From positions 90,908,862 through 90,972,861 of the forward strand of contig NC_065535.1 of assembly GCF_932294415.1 (NCBI RefSeq): a stretch of 64,000 nt of DNA, read 5' to 3'. The translations under genes and the position numbers were made by a program. Positions 33,827 through 44,567 of this stretch are shown piece after piece. The notes below the pieces were generated by a model. The model saw only the letters and a program-made list of their open reading frames with translations. It searched no databases and had not been told where the DNA came from. The DNA is from Quercus robur (lineage: Eukaryota; Streptophyta; Magnoliopsida; Fagales; Fagaceae). Numbering within the stretch: position 1 is the first letter of the stretch; every line of letters begins with the position of its first letter.

Positions 33827-34380
33827 CATATTTAGAACACTCCTAATAATAGATTAATAAATATCGGTTATAGTACAAGCATCACTCCCATGCAATTTAA
33901 CTAAAATAGCGTAGACTTTTGTGGCCAAAAGCCACTCATCCGCCCTATTATATATGAATAAGTTTGAAGTCACAAACTTTTTTACAAATCCCTGATATAA
34001 TGAGTGGTTATTAATCAGTAAAAATATGATATAAATAGTGTTTCTAAATAAGAACGGATAAAAATTTATCATTTCAATAATTAGTAAAAGTATTATATAG
34101 GCCCCTATTAACCCTCAACAACCTTTCACTTTTACATTTAGCCTATGCAATCAACCCCTTCTCCACTTTAACTAAACAAAACATTCTTTTTTTTTTTTTC
34201 CTTGAAAATTAAAAACAAAATAAATCCAATTAGCACCAAGAATTTAATGTCCCAATTGACATCGTTTTATGTTTTCATTGGAGATGTTCAGATCCCCCTC
34301 CCTCATTATACCTAACGAATTATTAAAAAGACCCAATTAACAGCTAGCCCTTTGCGCCAATCTAATTAACTAAACCAATT

Positions 34381-36010
34381 ATGTCAGAGACCACCAATGC
34401 AGGTGAAAAACACGTCGCGGTTTTGGCATTCCCGTTCGGCACTCATGCAGCCCCACTTCTGAGCCTTGTAAGCAGAATCGCAGCCACAGCCCCGAACGTG
34501 TATTTCTCATTCTTCTGCACTTCCAACTCCAACAACTCTGACTTCTCCAACGAGGGCTTGAATAACATAAAGCCTTACGACGTGTATGATGGGTTGCCTG
34601 AGGGTTATACGTGCAGCTTTAATAATCCGATCGAGCCGGTGATGCTGTTTTTAAAGGCCTTGCCAGAGAACTATAAGAGCGTGATGGAAGTAGCTGTGAG
34701 AGAGAGACAGAGAGAGATAAGCTGTATAATGAGTGATGCGTTTTATGGGTTCGCTGGAAAAATGGCTGAAGAAATGGATGTGAATTGGGTTCCACTTTGG
34801 ACTGCTGGACCTCGCTCACTTCTGGTTCATGTTGACACAGATGTCATCCGCAAAAGACTTGGAGATAGTGGTAAGCATTTTTTTTTTTTTTTTTTTTGGT
34901 GTAAGTTTCAAATAATTTTTTTTTGGTGTAAGATAGTGGTAAGCATTTCTTGAATGATGTAAGTTTCAAATAAATTTTTTTTTTTCTCACTTTTTTTTTT
35001 TTTTTTTTTTGACTACATGATTGTTATGTATTATTATGAATGTGTTTATACATAGAATTATATGATTATTATTAGGTACCAATTAATGATTGTGTTTAAA
35101 TATGAAAATATATATATTGTACCACTTAAAGAAACTATGATGTACTAAAATTGTAACTGATGAAAGTTTAAATATAGAATATAAATTTAATTTAATTAAA
35201 GTTTTATGTGACACAATATTAATAGATTATAGATTGTAGATGTATGTCTCTTTACACAACATTATTATTAAGGCAAAACTTTGGTTAAGTTCTTTGAAAA
35301 AATTTAGGATTACAAATTTTTTCACAAATTCTTGTCATAATTTTAACATGGCAGAGTGTGATTGGTGAAGAAAAAATAATGAATTTATGTGTAAGTGATG
35401 GTTAACCATTCACCGTTTGTCATGTTAGAATTGTGACAAAATAGTTGTGGAATAATTTGTGGTTCCAAAATTACTCCAGTTCTTTAAATAAATTTCATTA
35501 GGATTTTTTAATTAAATCCAAATGCAAAATTATAATGAATTTAATTATTTTTATACCCCATGAGGTACTTAGATGGTGGGCTCATTGGTATGAGGTGTGA
35601 TGTATATTTGGAGATTCTAAGTTCAATCTACCACAATATTGGTCCATGGGGTTTTGAAGGTATTTTAAGAGTATGGAGTGGAATAGTCTAGTTAAAGGCT
35701 GAGATACCACTTGCTTATATTAAAAAATGTTTTAGTAAAACAAGCATTATTTGTGTTTTATTGATTAATGCACCTAATCAACTATGACTAAATTTTATCC
35801 TTACTAAATTATTATTTTTGATAGGTAACACAACATTACTTAGTGGGAATGTAATCTGAAAAAAAAAAAATCAAATCTTTTTAAAAATTTCATGGTGTAT
35901 TTTCTTCAGTTTCTCAATTAAATTTATTCATATGGTCTTATTGATTTATTTTTTTGACAATCAGTCTTTTTTTTTTTTTTTTTTGGGACTAGAGAGAATC
36001 TATCTATCTA

Positions 36011-36058
<48 letters not shown>

Positions 36059-36329
36059 TAGTAATTAATAGTCAAAACTCAGAAAAAATCAAATTATATT
36101 TTAATTGAATTCTCGATTTTGCACCACGTGTCTCAAATTTTTTTTTTTTAATTTTTTTTTTTTGTACCAAGTAAATTATTGAGTGTAAAAATCAAAGAGT
36201 CCAAATTTAATATAATTCTAAATTGAATTTCAATTGAAGTTCAATTTTCCGCCACATGTCCATATAAAATTTTAATTTTTGTAACAAGTGAATTATTAGG
36301 TGCAAAAACCAAAGAGTCTAAACCAATTA

Positions 36330-36374
<45 letters not shown>

Positions 36375-37748
36375 GAGAAACCATTACATATTTTAGAAAT
36401 GTATAATTTAAAAAAAATGTAAGCTAATACCATATATAATTTGAACATCTTTTAAAAAAAATGTATAATATATAAATCATATAATTGTGATTGTTTTTAA
36501 TTGTACCCGTGTATATGCACGAGACTACATACTAGTTGGTCTTAATACAACAAAAAAAAAACGTGATCAAATTCAAAATTATAGTTTTTTGATTAATATA
36601 ACTATGATATCAAAGTACATAGTTAGGATAATAAGGAATATAAATTTTCTGTCTTACTTTTTGTGTTCCATCAATCATGGTATACATAAGAAGTTAAAAT
36701 TGGTGAAGTATAAAATAAAACACAAAAAATTGGATATAAGACTTAGTATTCAATCAGGAGATTAGTGACATTTAAAGGGAAAAAGAAAAATGCTTGTAGT
36801 TTACTAGCATTCAATGGTTTAATAAATCAGAATTTTTTTCAACTATTTTTTTGTATACATCTGATTAAGAAAATGTTTTTCCTTATTGCAGGCAGTGAAG
36901 ACCAAACCCTTGAAATCATTCCAGGATTTTCTTCATCAATGCGTGCAGTCGATTTACCTGAAGGAGTGATAATAAACATATCAACCCCCTTTTCTATGAT
37001 GTTACACAATATGGGATTAATGCTGCCACATGCAACTGCGGTTGCCATAAACTCCTATGAAGAGATAGACCTTGATATTGTGAATAAACTCAAGCAAAGA
37101 TTCCACGAGTTTCTCAATATTGGTCCATTCCTACTAACATGTCCACAAACAATTTGCTCTGATGAGCACGGTTGCTTGGAGTGGTTGGACAAGCATAAAA
37201 CCGATTCTGTGGCATACATTAGCTTTGGAAGTGTGATAACACTTCCACCTCCTGAGCAAGCAGCATTGGCAGAAGCACTAGAGGCAAGTGGGTTTCCATT
37301 TCTTTGGTCACTTAGGAGCTTTGAGGAAAGTTTGCCAAAGGGGTTTATAGAAAGGACAAGAACACAAGGAAAAATAGTTCCATGGGCTCCCCAAATGCTA
37401 GTCTTAGGACATCGTTCAGTTGGGGTGTTTGTGACACATTGTGGATGGAATTCTGTTTTGGAAAGTGTTATCGCCGGCGTGCCAATGATTTGTAGGCCTT
37501 TTTTCGGAGACCAGAGACTGAACATGCGAACCGTAGAGGCGTCTTGGGGCGTTGGTGTAGGTCTAGAAGGTGGGGTTTTTACTAAAGATGGAATGGTGAA
37601 GGCCTTGGAACAAACTTTGTCTAGTGAACAAGGGAAGGAAATGAGAGAGAAAGAGGAAGCTTTCAACAAGTCTGCATTGGAAGCTGTTGCACGTGATGGT
37701 AGCTCTACTAAAGATTTCAACACTTTGGTTAAGTTGGTCACCAGTTAA
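34381..37748 (+). CDS. UGT78-type flavonoid 3-O-glycosyltransferase (2 exons)
   Basis: Cytosolic family-1 glycosyltransferase that adds a sugar, probably glucose, to the 3-hydroxyl of anthocyanidins or flavonols. Exons 34381-34870 and 36892-37748 join in frame (phase 1) to 448 residues, a normal length; the single intron is 2021 bp. The catalytic His22 is in FPFGTHAAPLL and its partner Asp119 is in CIMSDAF. The C-terminal PSPG box of exactly 44 residues starts WAPQMLVLGHRSVG, passes through THCGWNS and ends FFGDQ. The last residue is Gln, usual in glucosyltransferases, whereas galactosyltransferases often have His. GRAPE VvGT1-like phrases (HVAVLAFPF, LPEG, SMRAVDLPEGV, WSLR) place it in the UGT78 clade. 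The intron carries a Helitron, two TA microsatellites and a MITE. The exact acceptor is unknown; anthocyanidin and flavonol are both possible. Confidence 0.9.
35300..35475. mobile_element. Degenerate foldback MITE in the UGT intron
   Basis: TTTAGGATTACAAATTTTTT and CATAATTTTAACATGGCA on the left are mirrored by AATTCTAACATGACAAACGG and TTTTGGAACCACAAATTATT (minus strand) on the right. Centre near 35395. Related in texture to the MITE at 33668-33826. Confidence 0.5.
35565..35715 (+). mobile_element. Possible SINE-like sequence in the UGT intron
   Basis: GTGGGCTCATTGGTATGAGG looks like a box A and TTCTAAGTTCAATCTACC like a decayed box B, 38 bases apart, with a TATATTAAAAAA end. There is no second copy in the window, so this is a weak call. 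Confidence 0.3.
35999..36535 (+). mobile_element. Non-autonomous Helitron in the UGT intron
   Basis: Starts TCTATCTATCTATATATA after an A and ends CTAG before a T, as expected for insertion into AT. A 3' hairpin (CGTGTATATGCACG, 36508-36521) sits 10 bases before CTAG. The interior has two diverged copies of a unit containing CACRTGTC and GTGYAAAAAYCAAAGAGTC (around 36120 and 36245). A TA microsatellite follows each end region. 537 bp, non-coding. Confidence 0.7.
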
Positions 37749-38265
37749 AAGGATATTAGCTGTAGTGATCATACATTAATTTCTCCTTTTGGCTTGTAAT
37801 TCTACTACAAAGGTGAAGTAGTGGAAAGCTTGTTTGAGCAATGTACCATGATTTCAGTACCTGGAGTTTTGATGTATAAGTCTTGGTTAGAAGGTTGTTT
37901 GCATACATTTTCTGATGCATTAATTCATCATATGCATATAGCTAGGCATGCTTAGGACCAAATCCTAGGCATGCCAGTTTCATTGTCTGTGGATTAGTGG
38001 CCTAAAGTTCTTGACTATCACAGATGGGGTTATAATATATTATGGCTGGTCTGAGGTGCATTATGGCTCCAAGACACCACGCACAAGCACTGCAACAACT
38101 GAGTTTGATGAGACTCAATTTAAGGATCTTGCTACATCCAATTTGTATGTTGGAATCTTTTCCGTTTCTACAATCGTTTATAGAAAAAAAAAAAAAAAGT
38201 CCTAAATAAGGTGCATGAAGTTTCCACAATCGTTAGTATTCATTTACAAAGAAAAGATGAGCCTC
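37749..38265. other. 3' flank of the UGT gene
   Basis: Presumed 3' UTR and downstream sequence. A poly-A run is at 38182-38197. Nothing else was recognised. Confidence 0.5.
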
Positions 38266-38644
38266 CAGTGGCGGAGCCACGTTGGAGCCCCTAGCTTTTT
38301 GAATTTTCTTCTAACACTGACCCAAGTATGCAACAAAATCACTAACTTAAACAAAAATTTCCTTACTGGCCCCCCTCAAATTTTAGTTAGAATCTGGCTT
38401 ACTCTTTTTTTTTTTTTTTGGTTGAATTTGACCTATCAAAAGCTAAAATTTAGATCCTAAACATCTATAATTGGCACATCAAAATTTTAAAGTAATCCAG
38501 AAAAACCCAACAATTAAATTGGTAAAAAAATAAAACCAAAAAACAAAATACCCATAAGATGACCCATTACTCAGCCCCTTGGCCATCTAAATGCTATAAA
38601 AAAAATAAAAATTCTCCCACGTTCCAAATCACCAAAGATCAACA
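38266..38644 (+). mobile_element. Left terminus of a TTF-type hAT transposon
   Basis: Begins CAGTGGCGGAGCCACG, a terminus typical of hAT elements that encode TTF-type zinc-finger (ZMYM1-like) transposases, followed by ACTGGCCCCCCTCAAATTTT. It leads directly into the duplicated remnant at 38645. No matching right terminus was found. Confidence 0.55.
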
Positions 38645-40684
38645 TTAAAAATAAAATCAAAACAAAACAAATGTCTTTGTTACACTCTTGCGCTGCCAGT
38701 CTCCTTGTTGTTAGCTCATGGTCGTCAACTCGGCTTCAGGCTTCTGTTCTCCAGTGCAAACCGAAACCACCATGTATCTCTCTCTCTCTTGCTCTTTTTG
38801 TGTTTATTTGTTTATTGCCAAAGACAGTGTCAGCATCACATAGTGTTTAGGGGGTTCATTTGAACCCCCTGACTTAGGGAATCTTTTTTTTTTTTTTTTT
38901 TTAACATATAATATTTTAAAGATTTTGTTTTGATCATCCTAAATTGAAAAATTGAACCCCTAGAAGAAACCCAAAAACAAATCAATTCAACACTAACATT
39001 TATCTTAGTCTTTTTAAACAAAAAGAAAACCCAATAACAAACTGTAGGGACACGATTATTGAACGACCCAAGAATGACATTGGGCTCGTATGTAAAGGGC
39101 CCTAACAATGTGATTTGTAGAGAGTGGGCTTGAAAGGCAGGACCTTGTCACAGGTGAGCGGTTTGATCATAATGTTTATGGAAGCTCATACGAAGGTAGG
39201 CTTGGCCTGAATAGCTAAGCCTTACATCGATGCAGTTTGGAGGATTTAAGTTCTTGGATTGCGTCTGAGGAGCATCATATCCTTCCCATTCTCCTTTTTT
39301 GTAGGATTTTCTTCTCCCTTTTTCTGGGGGATCCCCTCCCCCTTGGCTTTCTTTCCCTTTTATACTAGTGTTTACTTCCCATTTAGTGTCCACATGTAAG
39401 TTTTGCTTTTTGGGGTATAGACTCGTCCTATCAATCCATACATCAGAGTGGTTGGGGGTGGTTGGGTAAGGTTAAATAGCGTGGTATGGAGTATGGGCCT
39501 GTCAGATGCAGGGCTCCATACTACAGTGCTGGCAGCTTTCTCCCTTGTCCTGCCCCTGTACTGAGTTTGTCATTTTCTTCAGGCGTTTTGTGAGATGTTG
39601 AGCGTGAGATCGTCCTCGGCAATAGGGCTCCTCAGCCTGGGTTTTGGGCCCTGAATGTAAAGTGGGCTGGGACCTCAAATTTCCCGGCCCCACACAAACC
39701 AATTTGATCTAAAATTTGATAATAAAATAATAGCAAATCCAACAACAAAAATTAGTAATTTGTTGATTTTAAATTTCAGGAAAAAAAAAATTAAGTGGTT
39801 GTAAACAACTAACACTAAAAAACAATTAAGTGTAAGATAGTGAAAGCATGAACTATGAAGTAATTTATTTCTTATTTTTTTATTTTTTTATGATTGTATT
39901 ATTGTGTTGAATTCTTAATAGAGTAATACAAAAGATACAAAAAAGAAAATATTTTTAATGAGTTATAAAGACTAATAAGTTATCAAAGTTGAGTTGGATT
40001 GTTAAATAATTAAAATAATTGAAAAGAACAAAGACAAAGACAAAAACTAATAAATAATAAATTAAAATATTGTAAGTAATAATAATTAAAGTTCACTTAA
40101 CAATAATAATTAATAGCTTTATTATAGTAAGAGATAATAGATGATTTCCAAGATTTACTTTTAGCAATACTAATATCTTCAATATACTAAGAAACAATTT
40201 GCTTAATGAACTTAATTATAGTTTTTCCTTTATTCTCTTATTGTACTATCGATAAATTTTTAATAAGGAAATCACGTATTTTTCAAGATTCATTTCCTAC
40301 CAAAGATTTATTATCTCAAGGAACTCGTGTTGATTTGAAAAATCTTCATTCGAGTCATAGGTTGTGAAATATCTCATCTTATCATCTTAATAATCAAGAT
40401 AAAATAAGAAGATATTATTTACAAAGAGATCCTTGTAAACCTTTTCAACGGGAATTTGAATGACTCTCCTAGAAAATATTCCTAGAACCACCACCGACTA
40501 AAGAGTAAAAACTAAAAAGAACTAAATTTAGACATCAATTTAGAACCTACCAACCAACCAACTAAAGTAGTTTTAGTTTATTGTGCTGGCAAAAACTCTT
40601 ATTGTGTGCTCAATGCTGTGTGTGGTAATTACAGTATTAACTAAAGAGTACAGTTTTACTTTTTGTATCCTTTACTATCTACTT
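38645..40684 (+). pseudogene. TTF-type hAT transposon remnant, tandem copy A (contains a solo LTR)
   Basis: First of two tandem copies. It holds GGGGGTTCATTTGAACCCCC (38849-38868) and AT-rich blocks. Near 40396-40465 it has a frame reading DKIRRYYLQRDPCKPFQ, corresponding to the RRAYLQKGPCQP motif of TTF-type zinc fingers in hAT transposases. Just upstream, TTGTGAAATATCTC gives an in-frame stop; copy B has the same stop, so the gene was dead before duplication. A 652-bp solo LTR (39043-39694) interrupts this copy only. Confidence 0.7.
39043..39694 (+). mobile_element. Solo LTR of an LTR retrotransposon, with 5-bp TSD
   Basis: 652 bp beginning TGTAGGGACACG and ending CCCGGCCCCACA, flanked on both sides by CAAAC (39038-39042 and 39695-39699). 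Copy B of the surrounding duplication shows the empty site (ATAACAAACCAATTTG, near 41073), which fixes both boundaries. No internal region remains, so it arose by recombination between two LTRs. The family is not assigned. It is a fossil younger than the tandem duplication that surrounds it. Confidence 0.92.
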
Positions 40685-41990
40685 TAAAAACAAAATCAAA
40701 ACAAAACAAATGTCTTCATTACACTCTTGTGCTGCCAATCTCCTTGTTGTTAGCTCATGGTCGTCAACTCGGCTTCAGGCTTCTGTTCTCTAGTGCAAAC
40801 CAAAACCACCATGTATCTCTCTCTCTCTCTTGCTCTTTTTGTGTTTATTTGTTTATTGCCAAAGACAGTGTCGGCATCACATAGTGTTCAGGGGGTTCAT
40901 TTGAACCCCCTGACTTGGGGAATCTTTTTTTTTTTTTTTTAAACATATAATATTTTAAAGTTTTTGTTTTGATCACCCTAAATTGAAAAATTGAACCCTT
41001 GGAAGAAACCCAATAACAAATCAATTCAACACTAACATTTATCTTAGTCTTTTTAAACAAAAAGAAAAACCAATAACAAACCAATTTGATCTAAAATCTG
41101 ATAATAAAATAATAGCAAATCCAACAAAAAAAATTTAGTAATTTGTTGATTTTAAATTTCAGGAAAAAAAATTAAGTGGTCAATAAAGTGTAAACAACTA
41201 ACACTAAAAAATAATTAAGTGTAAGGTAGTGAAAGCAGGAACTATTATTGTGTTGAATTCTTAATAGAGTAATACAAAAGACAAAAAAAAAAAAAAAAAA
41301 TTTAATGAGTTATAAAGACTAATAAGTTATGAAAGTTGAGTTGAATGGTTAAATAATTAAAATAATTGAAAAGAGCAAAGACAAAAACTAATAAATAATA
41401 AATTAAAATATTCTAAGCAATAATAATTAAAGTTCACTTAACCATAATAATTAATAACTTTATTATAGTAAGAGAGAATAGATGATTTCCAAAATTTAAT
41501 ATCTTCAATATACTAAGAAACAATTTGCTTAATGAACTTATAGTTTATCCTTTATTATCTTGTTGTACTATGGATGAATTTTTAATAAGGAAATCACACA
41601 TATCTCAAGATTCATTTCCTACTTATGATTTATTATCTCAAAGAACTCGTGTTGGCTTGAAAAATCTTCGTTCTAATCATAGGTTGTGAAATATCTCATC
41701 TTATGATCAAGATAAAATAAGAAGATATTATTTACAAAGGGGTCCTTGTCAACCTCTTCAACGGGAATTTGAATGACTCTCCTAAAAAATATTCCTAAAA
41801 CCGCCACCAACTAAAGAGTAAAAACAAAAATGAACTGAATTTAGACATCAGTTTAGAACCTACCAACCAAACAACTAAAGTGGTTTTAGTTTACGTGTGC
41901 TGGCAAAGACTCTTATTGTATGCTCAGTGCTGTGTGTGGTAATTATTAACTAAATAGTATAGTTTCACTTTTGTATCCTTTACCATTTAC
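40685..41990 (+). pseudogene. TTF-type hAT transposon remnant, tandem copy B
   Basis: Collinear with copy A minus the LTR, with many small differences. The zinc-finger frame near 41703-41775 is better preserved: SSYDQDKIRRYYLQRGPCQP, closely matching the family motif. The stop upstream of it is shared with copy A. The end (GTATCCTTTACCATTTAC) corresponds to the copy A end at about 40670. Confidence 0.7.
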
Positions 41991-42710
41991 GTTTTTTTTG
42001 TTGAGAATTTTACTCTTTACTTAATTATTAATTTATTAGTCAGATTTATTTTAGTTATTAATAATAATAACTAGATATAAAAATTCATCCTATTAGGATT
42101 TAAGAGTCTTTTTGTTATCCGACACTAATAATTGTTGTTGGATTTAGTATGTCTCTTTTGAACAAACATACTTCGTGATGGAAGGAGTATAACTAGAAAA
42201 CTAAGTCAAATTATTTCTCCGAAAAAACAAAAAAGGGAAGTTCAATTTGAAAAGGTCCTTACTCCTTAATTAGTTTAGCATTCGTCAAAGCCTGTATTTC
42301 CTATCAAAGGGTTTTTAATTAGAAGGCCATATATTTGAAGTACTCCTTCATGCATGATTCTTCATTTTGCAATAATTTTTCCTCTACAGATTACTTGAAC
42401 AACAATGGCATGAGGTATGCTAATTTCTTCCACTATTTTCGATTTCTCACGTGGTATCAAAGCCAACTTATGCTTTGTTGTTCGGTAAATTTGATAATTT
42501 GGTCTTAGAAATTCTATAATTTAGTGATCATGGAATATGCGAGTTTCTGCATGTGCAAACACAGGGCTGAGTAAACATTTTGAAATTTCTATAATTTCTA
42601 TTGCCATGATTTTTGAGTGCCCGTGGATTGTTGTTTTGATTGCCAGGCGTAAAGTCAAAAGGTTAATAACCAATGTTGACAAACTTTAATCTTTCATATT
42701 GGAATATTGT

Positions 42711-42771
<61 letters not shown>

Positions 42772-43300
42772 TTATTTTAGGACGATTTTGGGTTATTATT
42801 ATATGTGCGTTCTTGACTCTTTTACAAAGATTTTATTGCTTACATTGCACATTTTGCAAAGATCTGTTGCATATTTCTATTACGGGATTTTCTTTTTATC
42901 CCAAGTTTGTGCACATGCAATTTTTGTAATGCTATTGTCAATCTTTGAGTATGCAATTATTGTATTCGAATGGCTACTGGAATGATACATCAGTTTCAGG
43001 TGCAATTATTTTACAAAATAAATAGGTTATATATGAAATTTTGATTATATCTTTAAATAAATGATATGTTTAAGTGTGCTTATTTTTCTTTGCACATATC
43101 TTGTATGGAAATATCATTGTTTGGTTTGTTTTACTTTAAATTGCTATGATCATATGAGGTTTAATTAATTGATTGTATAACGATTTTTGAATTAGTGAAT
43201 ATCAAAATGAAGTTGTCTTGAACTTAAATAGTTCGGTGGTTGGAGTTTAGCAACCAAAAAAAATAATAAAAAAATCGGTGATTGGACTTGGAGTGCTTCC
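41991..43300. other. Intergenic region with a TA microsatellite
   Basis: A long TA run is at 42717-42768. Short open frames crossing it are microsatellite translations. No gene was recognised. Confidence 0.5.
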
Positions 43301-43359
43301 TTTAACGAAAATGTCTTGAATAAAGTGCAAACCTAAACACCCACAATATGTCAATAAAT

Positions 43360-43800
43360 TTGAATAAAATTTGGATGAAACCCATTAGGTCCAAAACCTT
43401 TCATTGGATGCATGTAACAATAAAGCTACTTTAACTTCATCATGCATCGGAGATAATCTTGATTAAAAATCCCTAACAAGGGGAGATAACACCTTGGGTA
43501 GTTAAAATATCATATAAAGATATCACTAAATTCAAAAAGCTTAAGCTCAATAGATATGAGTTCAACTATGTTATATTAACTATTCATTCTTATATACTCA
43601 ACAATAGTAGCATTTTAGATTGGGTGTAACAAAGTTAAAGGAGGGGCAGTGGGAATAGTCGTGGAAAAAAGCTATGTAAGGTTTTGATAAACAAAGAAAG
43701 AAAGAGCCTTGTTGCAAGTTGGAAAGGAATGTGTTGGGCTATCTAAAGCTTGGTTTTGAGTTCAATTTGATTTGGACCCAATCCGATTTGAAAGCATTCC
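43360..43800 (+). repeat. Dispersed repeat module, copy 1 (also near 57760 and 59550)
   Basis: The blocks CATTAGGTCCAAAACCTTTC, TTGGATGCATGTAACAATAA, AGCTACTTTAACTTCATC and then AAAGGAGGGGCAGTGGGAAT reappear in the same order at 59570-59790, and the first part again at 57790-57855. It is diverged and non-coding in all copies. The origin is unknown. Confidence 0.6.
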
Positions 43801-43864
43801 AGTTTTAAATGAGTTTTATTTGTGAGACTTAGTCCATGGAGTGAAGTTTTGGACCTATTGTTTA

Positions 43865-43867
<3 letters not shown>

Positions 43868-43900
<33 letters not shown>
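43868..43900. repeat. TA dinucleotide microsatellite
   Basis: About 16 units of AT, 700 bp upstream of the MATE gene. Confidence 0.9.
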
Positions 43901-43902
<2 letters not shown>

Positions 43903-43949
43903 CTGCTTCAAAATAAGGGTTTGATGTATTGCAATTTATAAGCCACCTC

Positions 43950-44065
43950 AGTATTATTCTCTTTGACATAGTGAAAATCGCACTATTCTCTTTGACATAG
44001 CAAAAATCGCTGAACTCCATGGACGTAGACATATTGTCGAATTGTGAAACTCCATGGATGTAGAC
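43950..44065 (+). mobile_element. Copia-type LTR fragment (fossil) with internal duplications
   Basis: ATTCTCTTTGACATAGTGAAAATCGC and CTCCATGGACGTAGACATATTG type sequence, each present twice in tandem, resembles the end of plant Ty1/copia LTRs (the segment reading CTCCGTGGACGTAGGCACATTGCCGAACCACG in other plants, recalled). It is short and degraded, with no ends found. Confidence 0.4.
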
Positions 44066-44567
44066 ATATTGTCGAAGGAATCAGCATAGCTAACTAGGAA
44101 AGAATTAAGATGAGTTCATGAAGTGCAAGAGGACAAAAGTTCTCATCTTATTGATTGGTTTCTATTTTTGACAATACCCACTTTGATGAGCTTTAATATT
44201 GGAGTAATACTAGAGACACATAAAATGACATTACTCTTAATATTAACAAAGACAAATATGCTTTAATTTAATGAGATGTATGTTACTCCAGGAACACTGC
44301 AGGAGTACTTTATTAGCCATACTGTGAAAGAAAAAGGCATTCTAGATCTTTATGTAGAAGCCTTTGACACTCTTCATGCATACTAGTTTATATAATGCAC
44401 CATGACATCAAGTTATGTATTGTATAATTACAAAATATTTATATACTCTCATGCAAACTAGTTTGAATAATTCTTCTTGACAACACTTTTTGTTCTTTCT
44501 TTCTATTGAACTTGATGCCTTTGAGTCCTCTCTAAGGCAAAGTTATCTGTTCTGGGAAAAATAAGAG

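Noticed and set aside
37055-37741. 228-codon open frame antisense to UGT exon 2
   Set aside because: It is the shadow of a conserved coding exon; its translation has no family resemblance, and the sense frame has the full PSPG box.
42150-42192. Possible Stowaway-like end (GATGGAAGGAGTAT)
   Set aside because: Only one end is present and no inverted partner could be found within several hundred bases.
42699-42985. Open frames beginning with Tyr-Ile repeats
   Set aside because: They run out of a TA microsatellite into unrelated AT-rich sequence and have no conserved features.
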